Shown one piece after another: positions 28,824 to 36,135 of a stretch of 64,000 nucleotides of DNA. Made by a program: the position numbers and the translations under genes. How positions within the stretch are numbered: the first letter of the stretch is position 1; each line of letters opens with the position of its first letter. Under the pieces are notes generated by a model, which saw nothing but the letters and a program-made list of their open reading frames with translations, made no database searches and was not told the DNA's origin. The stretch lies in NCBI RefSeq assembly GCF_000472705.1, contig NZ_AXAE01000027.1, positions 1 to 64,000 of the forward strand, given 5' to 3'. This DNA is from Mesorhizobium erdmanii USDA 3471 (GTDB taxonomy: Bacteria; Pseudomonadota; Alphaproteobacteria; Rhizobiales; Rhizobiaceae).

Positions 28824-28864
28824 AGTGGCATATACCTACTTCCACGAAAGTGGCATATGCCACT
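28824..28864. promoter_or_regulatory. Two MarR operator-like dyads
   Basis: A perfect 16-bp palindrome, AGTGGCATATGCCACT, lies at 28849-28864. An imperfect second copy starting AGTGGCATATACC is at 28824, 25 bases away. Both are in the gap between the divergent MarR and SDR genes, suggesting two dimers bind on one face of the helix. Confidence 0.7.
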
Positions 28865-28935
28865 AATTGGAAATCAGGCGGCGGGACGAGGAAGATCGGC
28901 CTGTCTCGCCGGGCAGCAACAGAAGGAACAGGACA

Positions 28936-29730
28936 ATGAGTGGACAGGAAAACAAGGGCACGGCGGTCGTCACCGGCGCTTCATCGGGCATAGGCGCGGT
29001 CTATGCGGACCGGTTGGCAGGGCAGGGCTATGACCTGGTACTGGTGGCACGGCGCGCCGACCGGCTCGAGGAATTGGCCGAGAAACTGCGCCATGCCTAC
29101 GGCCGCAAGGTCAGCTTCATCGCCGCCGATCTGTCCGACGACAACGATGTGCGTCGTGTCGAACGGGTGATTTCAGCCGACGACAGTGTGACGCTACTGG
29201 TCAACAATGCCGGCCTTGGCGGCCAGCCGGTGGTGGCGACGGCCGATGCCGACGCGGCTGAGCGGATGATCAAAGTCAATGTCGTGGCGCTCACCCGCCT
29301 GACCCGTGCAGTGCTGCCGGGGCTTCTGGCGCGCAACCGCGGCGCCATCGTCAACATCGCCTCGGTGCTCGCCTATGACACGTCGTTCGGCGGCATCTAC
29401 AGCGGTACCAAGGCCTATGTCGTCAACTTCACCGAAGCTCTGCATCGCGAGGTCGCGGGCACCGGTGTGAAGGTGCAGGCGGTGCTGCCGGGTGCTACCC
29501 GGACCGAATTCTGGGAGCTTTCCGGTGGCGATATCGACCAGCTTCCGAAGGAGATCATCATGACCGCCGACGATATGGTCGATGCCGCCCTTGTCGGTCT
29601 CGCCAAGGGCGAAGCCGTCACCGTGCCGGCGCTTGTCGATGCAGGCAAGCTGGATACATTCCTTGGTGCGCGCCAGGCCTTCTACGGCAGCCTGCACGCC
29701 GACAAGCCGGCCGCCCGCTACGCGGCTTGA
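28936..29730 (+). CDS. Short-chain dehydrogenase/reductase
   Basis: The 264-residue classical-type SDR has the nucleotide-binding loop TGASSGIG (about 14-21), NNAG, catalytic serine in NIASVLA, and YSGTK (YxxxK) with the lysine four after tyrosine. An arginine in VARRAD at the end of the second strand favours NADPH. The substrate is unknown. The ATG at 28936 has AGGAACAGGAC upstream. It is divergent from a MarR-type regulator which probably represses it. Confidence 0.9.
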   Translation: MSGQENKGTAVVTGASSGIGAVYADRLAGQGYDLVLVARRADRLEELAEKLRHAYGRKVSFIAADLSDDNDVRRVERVISADDSVTLLVNNAGLGGQPVVATADADAAERMIKVNVVALTRLTRAVLPGLLARNRGAIVNIASVLAYDTSFGGIYSGTKAYVVNFTEALHREVAGTGVKVQAVLPGATRTEFWELSGGDIDQLPKEIIMTADDMVDAALVGLAKGEAVTVPALVDAGKLDTFLGARQAFYGSLHADKPAARYAA

Positions 29731-29745
29731 CCTAGCAAGGCTGGA

Positions 29746-29780
29746 GTTCCTCGCCCCCAACCGATGTGGGGGAGAGGAAC
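29746..29780. terminator. Bidirectional hairpin between SDR and LysE genes
   Basis: The 14-bp stem GTTCCTCGCCCCCA / TGGGGGAGAGGAAC has one mismatch and a 7-nt loop. It is placed between the convergent SDR (+) and LysE (-) genes. It has no U-tract on either side. Confidence 0.6.
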
Positions 29781-29790
29781 CAGGTCTGTT

Positions 29791-30390
29791 CTAAGCCCCA
29801 CGCCACATCGGAATGATCGACGCCGCCAGCACCAGCGCCAGCACGATGTTGAGCGCACGCCATTGCCATTCGGTCTTGAGCAGACGGGCCAGCACCATGC
29901 CGGCGACGCACCAGATGGACAACGAGATGGCGGCGGTGAGGCCGAAGGTCGAGCCGAGCAGCAGAGCGAGTTGTCCCGGTCCGTCGGCGAGCGCCGCGAA
30001 CGAAGCCGCCGCGCCCAATCCCATCGCCCAGCCCTTGGGGTTCATCCACTGGATGCCGGCGCCGCCGAGAAAACTGTTCGGCCTGGCCATCGTCACATCG
30101 AGATTGGGCGGCCCGGCGCGGCCGATCTTGACCGCCAGCCACAGAAGATAGAGCGAGCCGGCGATCTTCATGGCCAGTTGCAGCGAAGGCACCGCAAGCA
30201 GCAGCCCGGCGAGCCCAGCGGCGGCCGCACCCGTCACCGTCGCGAGGCCGGCGGCGCTGCCGATCATCAGTGGCACCGAACGGCGAAAGCCGAATTGCGC
30301 GCCAGAGGCGGTGGACAGGGTCGTGGCGATGCCGGGCGTGGCGGTGGCGACGAACGCAAACAGGATGAGCGGCAGGATGGGCTGGAGCAT
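29791..30390 (-). CDS. LysE/RhtB-family exporter
   Basis: The 199-residue, six-helix protein is of the LysE superfamily, which export amino acids or homoserine lactones. It starts with the family-typical PLILFAFVATATPGIATTL. GAGIQWMNPKGWAMGLGA has the conserved NPK(A/G) segment of helix 4. The start at 30390 fits the family length. The divergent LysR-type gene is the likely activator. Confidence 0.9.
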   Translation of the reverse strand: MLQPILPLILFAFVATATPGIATTLSTASGAQFGFRRSVPLMIGSAAGLATVTGAAAAGLAGLLLAVPSLQLAMKIAGSLYLLWLAVKIGRAGPPNLDVTMARPNSFLGGAGIQWMNPKGWAMGLGAAASFAALADGPGQLALLLGSTFGLTAAISLSIWCVAGMVLARLLKTEWQWRALNIVLALVLAASIIPMWRGA

Positions 30391-30440
30391 GGGACGTCCT
30401 TTGTCGGAAGCTCCATGGTAGGCTTGAGCTGGCATCAGTA

Positions 30441-30467
30441 AATGCAATGTTTGTGATATCGTGCATT
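30441..30467. promoter_or_regulatory. LysR-type binding dyad between lysE and lysR
   Basis: AATGCA (30441-30446) and TGCATT (30462-30467) form a perfect dyad with a 15-nt spacer, in the gap between the LysE-type (-) and LysR-type (+) genes. It resembles the activator site of LysG/ArgP-type regulators, which control amino-acid exporters. Confidence 0.55.
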
Positions 30468-30477
30468 AGCATCTATA

Positions 30478-31356
30478 ATGCCTGACATGATCCGTAACCT
30501 CGATACCGCATTGGTGCGCACCTTCGTCACCGTCGCCGACAAGGCGAGCATGACGGCGGCCGCCAATGCGCTGCACCTCACCCAGGGCGCCGTCAGCCAG
30601 CAGGTCAAAAGGCTGGAGGAAACGCTCGGCCGCAGCCTGTTCGAGCGCGACCGGCGCGGCCTGCGCCTGACGCGTGCGGGCGAGCGGCTGTTCGACAAGG
30701 CCAGGCGCCTGCTCAGCCTCAACGACGAGATCTGGGCCGAGATGGCAGGCAGCGCGGTTGCAGGCCAGGTGCGGCTCGGCGTGCCCTACGATCTGGTGGG
30801 CACCTTGCTGGTGCCGGTTTTGAAGGCCTATGCCGAGGCCTATCCACAGGTCGAGATTTCGCTGGTCTGCGCCTCGTCGCCGGAACTGTCGTCAGCGCTG
30901 GCGGCCGGCACCATCGACCTTGCGGTGATCGAGGAACGGGTCGGCCCGACATCTGGCGAGTGCCTGGCCATCGACCGGCTGGTCTGGGTCGGCGCCCGGG
31001 GCGGCGTGGCCCGCGCCAAGCGGCCGCTGCCCGTTTCGATCGTCGCCGAAACCTGCGCCTTCCGCCCGGCGGTGCTCTCGGCGCTCAACGAGCATGGGTT
31101 GGCATGGCGGACCGTGTTCGAGAACGGCAACATCGACGCGACGACGGCGACGGTGCGCTCCGACCTTGCCGTCACCACCTGGCTCGCTTCCACGGTGCCG
31201 GCCGACCTCGACATATTGCCGTTCGATGTCGGCCTGCCGCCGCTGCCGAATTTTGCCATCAATCTGCATTTGCCAAGGCACGGCGTCGGCCCGGCGGCGC
31301 AGGAATTCGCAAGGTTTATCCGGGATGGGCTGGCGCGGCGGCCGGCTGCGGCTTGA
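30478..31356 (+). CDS. LysR-family regulator
   Basis: The 292-residue protein has a helix-turn-helix (residues 10-62: KASMTAAANALHLTQGAVSQQVKRLE) and a type 2 periplasmic-binding-fold effector domain. It is paired with the LysE-like exporter and shares the dyad. It likely senses an amino acid and turns on its export, but the ligand is not evident. Two ATGs (30478 and 30487) are possible starts. Confidence 0.9.
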   Translation: MPDMIRNLDTALVRTFVTVADKASMTAAANALHLTQGAVSQQVKRLEETLGRSLFERDRRGLRLTRAGERLFDKARRLLSLNDEIWAEMAGSAVAGQVRLGVPYDLVGTLLVPVLKAYAEAYPQVEISLVCASSPELSSALAAGTIDLAVIEERVGPTSGECLAIDRLVWVGARGGVARAKRPLPVSIVAETCAFRPAVLSALNEHGLAWRTVFENGNIDATTATVRSDLAVTTWLASTVPADLDILPFDVGLPPLPNFAINLHLPRHGVGPAAQEFARFIRDGLARRPAAA

Positions 31357-31373
31357 GGGATTGTCAAAACCTG

Positions 31374-31407
31374 GGCTCCTCACCCCCGCCATGGCGGGGG
31401 AGGGACC
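31374..31407. terminator. Palindromic hairpin between convergent genes
   Basis: CCCCCGCCATGGCGGGGG (31383-31400) is a perfect 18-bp palindrome with further pairing outside. It lies between the LysR-type (+) and DHFR-like (-) genes. It belongs to the same loose family of GC-rich hairpins seen at 29746. Confidence 0.55.
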
Positions 31408-31416
31408 CAAGTTCTG

Positions 31417-32067
31417 TTACTTCCAGTTCTTCCGCCGCTCGAGCTCGGCGCCAGATGGCTCGCCCGTGACAAAGGAGCCGACCTTGATTTCGCCCGCGCG
31501 CTGGTAGGTCGCGATGATGACGCCGGTGCTCGAGGTCTGCGACTTGATAAGCTTGAAGGCGGCCGGCATCGCGCTATCGCCGAACAGGCGCTTGCCCTTG
31601 CCCAGCAACAGCGGGAAGATCATCAGCCGGATCTCGTCGATCAGCCCGTTGGCGAGCAAGGTCTGGATCAGATTGCCCGATCCCTGGATCAAAAGGTCGG
31701 GTCCATCCTCCTGCCTGAGGCGGCGCACCGCCGCGACGATGTCTTCGCCAAGCCATTGCGTGTTCTGCCAGGCGAGGGTGTCAGGCCGGTGCGTCGCCAC
31801 ATATTTGGTCGCCGGGTTGAAGGCATCGCCGATCGGATCTTTCTGATACGGCCAGTAGGCGGCGAAGATGTCGTAGGTCCTGCGGCCGAGCAGCAGGGCG
31901 AAGGGCTTGGAGAACAGCTCCTCCATTGCCGCGCCGCCCACCTCGTCGAAGTAATGGAAGGTCCAGCCGCCGAACTTGAAACCGCCGACCGGATCCTCTT
32001 CCGGTCCGCCCGGTGCCTGCATGACGCCATCGAGGCTGACGAAGGTGGCGGCGATGATCTTTCTCAT
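31417..32067 (-). CDS. Dihydrofolate reductase-fold (RibD C-terminal) protein
   Basis: The 216-residue protein follows the DHFR-like pattern: VSLDGVMQAPGG, LLLGRRTYDIFA, LLIQGSGNLIQTLL and an IFPLLLGKGKRLF strand. It is the DHFR/RibD family of unknown substrate, probably NADPH-dependent, not the folate enzyme. It has GGGAGAG before the ATG at 32067. Confidence 0.85.
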   Translation of the reverse strand: MRKIIAATFVSLDGVMQAPGGPEEDPVGGFKFGGWTFHYFDEVGGAAMEELFSKPFALLLGRRTYDIFAAYWPYQKDPIGDAFNPATKYVATHRPDTLAWQNTQWLGEDIVAAVRRLRQEDGPDLLIQGSGNLIQTLLANGLIDEIRLMIFPLLLGKGKRLFGDSAMPAAFKLIKSQTSSTGVIIATYQRAGEIKVGSFVTGEPSGAELERRKNWK

Positions 32068-32184
32068 TGTACTCTCCCTTGTTCCATCCACGCCGTCGCG
32101 GCCGGATCATGGCCCAAGGACGGACGGCCCGCGACCATCCCGACAGGGGTCGCCAAATTTTAAACTAGCCTGCCCACCAATCCG

Positions 32185-33015
32185 TCAGTTGCGGAGATAT
32201 TTCGACGAGAACCAGACTTCGCCGAAGATGGCGGTGGCGGTGCGGTCCGGCGGCCTGTCGTTCGTCAGCCAGATCGAGCGGCTGCGCGTGGCTAGCTCGC
32301 GTGTCGGGATCTTCGCTGTAAGATCCGCAGCCGAGGCACCGAAGCATGGGATGAACCAGGCGCGCATGAACGGATCGCAGGCAAAGCCCTTTTCGCTGCG
32401 GGTCACCAGAACGGCCAGAGGGACGCGCTCGGCCGGGCGCCAGGGAAAGATCATGCGGCCGCCGGGCCGCAGCGCCTTCAGCCATGCGGCCGGCGGGGCG
32501 ACGACGCCGGCGTTGACATAGACGATGTCGGATGGCGGCAAGGGCATCGTCACAGCATCGCCATGGACGACAGTCGCATTGCCATAGGCTTCGAGATTCT
32601 TGCGCGCCAGCTCGGCCAGCCTGCCGTCGAGTTCGAAGGCGGTGACGGTGCCGCCGGGAGACACCAGCCTGGCCAGCAGGGCGGTGTAGTAGCCGGTGCC
32701 GGCGCCAATATGAGAGACGGCCTCGCCGGGTTTCGGGGCCAGTTTTCCGATCCACATGGCATGCAGGAACGGCTCGCCATTGTTGATGCCCTTGTCGGCG
32801 TCCAGCGCCACCAGCACGTTCTGGTAGATGTGAGCGGCATCGGCGCTCGGCGTGATGATCTTGCCACCGCCGGCGATGATCGCCCACGGCCCGGGACCAA
32901 GAAACGCTTCGCGCGGTACTTCGGCGAAAACCTCCTCCAGACGCGGATCCGATGAGGCGGCGTTGGCCGCCATAAGCCGGGCGTAGAATCTCCTGATGGT
33001 TTCGATGTTGCTCAT
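32185..33015 (-). CDS. Protein-L-isoaspartate O-methyltransferase-family protein
   Basis: The 276-residue protein has the SAM-dependent methyltransferase motif I as HIGAGTGYYTALLA (about 100-113), preceded by the PCMT-like N-terminal EVPREAFLGPG and motif II around IVYVNAG. The usual substrate-binding TISQP-like segment is changed (HIYQNVLVALDAD). It would transfer methyl to damaged aspartate or a similar carboxylate. The extra C-terminal part (from 200) is unusual for Pcm. The start at 33015 follows a short gap in the frame. Confidence 0.8.
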   Translation of the reverse strand: MSNIETIRRFYARLMAANAASSDPRLEEVFAEVPREAFLGPGPWAIIAGGGKIITPSADAAHIYQNVLVALDADKGINNGEPFLHAMWIGKLAPKPGEAVSHIGAGTGYYTALLARLVSPGGTVTAFELDGRLAELARKNLEAYGNATVVHGDAVTMPLPPSDIVYVNAGVVAPPAAWLKALRPGGRMIFPWRPAERVPLAVLVTRSEKGFACDPFMRAWFIPCFGASAADLTAKIPTRELATRSRSIWLTNDRPPDRTATAIFGEVWFSSKYLRN

Positions 33016-33291
33016 GACGTGAGAGAACATAGCGCGGATCGCCGGTTTGTCGCCGATGACGTGACTGCTGGACCGCCAGCGAGCGGCCGCCTTAAGCCTT
33101 GTTGGCGAGCTCGCCACAACCCTGGCGGTCAAGTCTGGAGTTTAGGTCAAGCCCATAACTTTTCCATTCTGATCAACAACTATCACTTTGGCAATTGTGG
33201 GGTGAATTAATATTTTATCTACAGACTAGTATGGGATTTTAATTTATGTAATATCGTATCCATCAATAAAAAATAATAGGGGAGAGAAGGC

Positions 33292-33510
33292 ATGGCGAAC
33301 GTTTACGTTGAGGCGCGGCCTAAAGGGCGCCCTGAGGGGACACGCATTGACGATTATGTCGTAGAAGATCATGCCGACCATGTTCTTGCTACAGCTAAGA
33401 CACAGCGAGAGGCCATCGATTGGGCGAAAAGCAAGGGTCATGCCCCTCTTGTCGCTCGCGTCAGGCACCTGAATGACAAGAAGAAGCCAGATCACTGGCG
33501 AGCTGCTTAA
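33292..33510 (+). CDS. Small DUF2188-like protein
   Basis: The 72-residue protein is built on the DUF2188 pattern: an N-terminal strand, ATAKTQREAIDWAKSKGH in the middle, and LVARVRHLNDKKKPDHW at the end. Function unknown. It has an AGGGGAGAGAAGG ribosome site. The preceding 130 bases are strikingly AT-rich compared with the window, which fits a promoter or a foreign segment. Confidence 0.7.
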   Translation: MANVYVEARPKGRPEGTRIDDYVVEDHADHVLATAKTQREAIDWAKSKGHAPLVARVRHLNDKKKPDHWRAA

Positions 33511-33755
33511 CACGGACCATTTAGCAGACGACAAAAAGGCAACTCCCGATTCGCTTTACAGTGATTGGTCTCGCGAAGTCGATACTGTGGTTGGGCAGAT
33601 ATTCAGCGCAGCATGGGCCGTTTTTGACTGTGGGAAATTCACGGAATGGTCACGAGTTCCGTAAGAGTTCGGCATGGCTGGGCGCTTGATGTGTGCACTC
33701 ATGGTATCCAGTATTGCCGTGGCCTGCTGCTTCAGGTGAGGTATCTCCACGAACC

Positions 33756-35120
33756 TCAACCGACCCCGAAAAGCGTGTCATAGAGCAGCTTGAAGTTGAG
33801 CAGGAGGATGATCGCCGCGACCACCCAGGCAAGGGCTGCGACGCCGCGCGGAATGGCGAGGCTGCCCATCTTCTTCTTGTCCGAGACGAACTGTACCAGC
33901 GGCACCACCGCGAAGGGCAGTTGCATAGACAGGATGACCTGGCTGAACACCAGCAGCTGGCCGGTGCCCTTCTCGCCGTAGAGCGCGGTGACGACGACCA
34001 CCGGGATGATGGCGAGCCCGCGCGTCAAAAGCCGGCGGGCCCAGTTGGGGATGCGCAGGCGCAGGAAGCCTTCCATGATGATCTGGCCGGCGAGCGTCGC
34101 GGTCACCGTCGAGTTGAGGCCCGACGCCAGCAGCGCCACGGCGAACAGGATCGAGGCGATGCCGAGGCCGAGCAGCGGTGACAGAAGCTTGAAGGCCTGG
34201 TCGATCTCGGCGACGTCCTTGTGGCCGGTGTTGTGGAAGGCGACGGCCGAGACGATCAGGATGGCGGCGTTGACGAACAAGGCCAGCATCAGGGCGATGG
34301 TGGAGTCCATCGTCGCCCATTTGATGGCGTCGCGCTTGCCCTTTTCGGTGCGCTCATAGGCGCGGGTCTGCACGATCGAGGAGTGCAGATAGAGATTGTG
34401 CGGCATGACCGTGGCGCCGATGATGCCGATGGCGATGTAGAGCATCGCCGGGTTGGTGACGATCTCTGCCGACGGCACGAACATCGAATGCAGGATCGTG
34501 CCGGCCGGCGGCGCGGCGACGAAGATCTGGATGGCAAAACAGCTGAAAATGATGATCAAGAGCGCGATGACGAAGGCTTCGAGATAGCGGAACCCCTTGT
34601 TCATCAGGAGCAGCACGAGGAAGGCGTCGAGCGCCGTCAGCAGGGCGCCGCCGACCAGCGGGATGCCGAACAGAAGCTGCAATGCGATCGCGGTGCCGAT
34701 GACTTCGGCGAGATCGCAGGCGATGATGGCGAGTTCGCAGGCGATCCACAGCACGAAATTGACAGGGCGCGGATAATAGGCGCGGCAGGCCTGGGCGAGG
34801 TCGCGGCCAGTGGCGATGCCAAGCCGGGCGGACAGCGCCTGCAGCAGGATCGCCATCAGGTTGGACAGCATTATGATGAACAACAGCGTGTAGCCGAACT
34901 GGGCGCCGCCGGCGAGGTCGGTCGCCCAGTTGCCGGGGTCCATATAGCCGACCGAAACCATGTAGCCCGGCCCCATGAAGGCGAACAGCCGGCGAAACCA
35001 CACGCCCGAACTCGGCACCGCTATGGTGGAATTGACTTCGCGCAGGCTGGGCTGGTCGTCCTCGTCCCGCCTGGCGAACCGCCATGAGGAGCGGGGAGCT
35101 GTGGCTTCTGTTTCTGACAT
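33756..35120 (-). CDS. mntH: Nramp-family Mn(II)/divalent metal transporter
   Basis: The 454-residue, 11-helix transporter imports Mn(II) with protons. Helix 1 has the DPGNW metal-binding motif and helix 6 has MPHNLYLHSS. It sits divergent from mntR with an MntR-like site between them. It starts at the ATG at 35120; the frame is open to 35156. Bacterial Nramp of this group is the main manganese importer in many rhizobia. Confidence 0.95.
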   Translation of the reverse strand: MSETEATAPRSSWRFARRDEDDQPSLREVNSTIAVPSSGVWFRRLFAFMGPGYMVSVGYMDPGNWATDLAGGAQFGYTLLFIIMLSNLMAILLQALSARLGIATGRDLAQACRAYYPRPVNFVLWIACELAIIACDLAEVIGTAIALQLLFGIPLVGGALLTALDAFLVLLLMNKGFRYLEAFVIALLIIIFSCFAIQIFVAAPPAGTILHSMFVPSAEIVTNPAMLYIAIGIIGATVMPHNLYLHSSIVQTRAYERTEKGKRDAIKWATMDSTIALMLALFVNAAILIVSAVAFHNTGHKDVAEIDQAFKLLSPLLGLGIASILFAVALLASGLNSTVTATLAGQIIMEGFLRLRIPNWARRLLTRGLAIIPVVVVTALYGEKGTGQLLVFSQVILSMQLPFAVVPLVQFVSDKKKMGSLAIPRGVAALAWVVAAIILLLNFKLLYDTLFGVG

Positions 35121-35173
35121 GGAAGACTTTCCGCGACGTCCTGGGAGGGTGCCCACAAGCTATGCCATGGCTC

Positions 35174-35197
35174 AACATTATGCAATAGGCTATATTT
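35174..35197. promoter_or_regulatory. MntR-type box between mntH and mntR
   Basis: The 24-bp imperfect dyad begins AACATTATGC and ends GGCTATATTT. It matches the layout of the known E. coli MntR box (AACAT...GCTATGTT). It lies 54 bases from the mntH start. Confidence 0.65.
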
Positions 35198-35355
35198 CAT
35201 TGTTTGTGCTTTTTATCGAGCGCTCATTCGGCTTCGCGAAGCGGCTAGCGGGAAACTGCGGTCGCGCCTGTGGGGGAATGCAAATAAACGGCCTGAAGAA
35301 TCAGAGCCTGTGCTATAAAAGCAGCGATGGTTGAACGCCCGAGGAGGAGCGCGCA

Positions 35356-35808
35356 TTGGCGCTGAAGAACAGACCGGTTCCGCGTGAGCCATTGCCCGAC
35401 GCCGATGTCCATTCGGAAGGGTTCCGGCAGCAGCGCCAGGCGCGCCGCAGCGCGCTGGTCGAGGATTATGTCGAGCTGATCGCCGATTTGATCGAGGATG
35501 GCAACGAGGCGCGCCAGGTCGACATCGCGGCCCGCCTCGGCGTCGCCCAGCCGACAGTGGCCAAGATGCTGACGCGCCTGTGCGCCGACGGGCTGGTCTC
35601 GAGAAAGCCCTATCGCGGCGTGTTCCTGACCGAAGCCGGCCGCAAGGTGGCGGAGGAAAGCCGAATCCGCCACCAGACGGTGGAAGCTTTTCTGCGCTCG
35701 CTCGGCGTCAGCGCCGAAACGGCGCGCATCGATGCCGAAGGCATAGAGCACCATGTCAGCGCCGAGACGCTGGACGCGTTCCGCAAGGCGATGACCGCGC
35801 CGCGCTGA
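35356..35808 (+). CDS. mntR: Manganese-dependent transcriptional repressor
   Basis: A 150-residue DtxR/MntR-family protein with an N-terminal winged helix (QVDIAARLGVAQPTVAKMLTRL) and a dimer domain with RHQTVEAFLRSLGVS and the metal-binding EGIEHHVS. It lacks the C-terminal SH3 domain, as MntR does. The start is TTG at 35356 preceded by GAGGAGGAG. It is divergent from mntH, which it should repress at high manganese. Confidence 0.93.
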   Translation: MALKNRPVPREPLPDADVHSEGFRQQRQARRSALVEDYVELIADLIEDGNEARQVDIAARLGVAQPTVAKMLTRLCADGLVSRKPYRGVFLTEAGRKVAEESRIRHQTVEAFLRSLGVSAETARIDAEGIEHHVSAETLDAFRKAMTAPR

Positions 35809-35895
35809 GGCGCTTCCGCAAAGACGGCCGGAACCGCTCGACCCCAAGCACGTTGCTCCTGACATCGCGCTGATTTAGCGCCAAGGGAGGAAGCA

Positions 35896-36084
35896 ATGGG
35901 CGTCGAACAGGCACCGACCGCGAAAGGCAAGCAGGCAGCCAAGGGATTGCGGCAAGCCGCGGCGAAGGACGAGCGCAAGACCGAGGCAGAGACCGGTCAT
36001 CCCCTGAAGAAGGGTGCCGCGCGGTTCGAGGAGCGCTCGAAAAGCTCCGACGGCAAGAGCGCGGGCGCCAAGCAGAAAGATTAG
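35896..36084 (+). CDS. Small lysine-rich protein of unknown function
   Basis: The 62-residue protein is dominated by Lys, Ala, Glu and Arg, with no hydrophobic core, so probably disordered. It has an excellent AGGGAGGAAG ribosome site seven bases before the ATG, which is the main reason to believe in it. No family is recognised. Confidence 0.5.
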   Translation: MGVEQAPTAKGKQAAKGLRQAAAKDERKTEAETGHPLKKGAARFEERSKSSDGKSAGAKQKD

Positions 36085-36135
36085 GGCCGAGCCGAGGGCT
36101 GCTGCCGGAATGCGCCCGGATGCATCAATCAGCAC

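Noticed and set aside
33511..33755. Reverse frame starting RFVEIPHLKQQ, slightly like an IS110-type transposase
   Set aside because: Similarity stops after a dozen residues; no DEDD or serine motif, no second fragment. I see nothing supportable in this gap.
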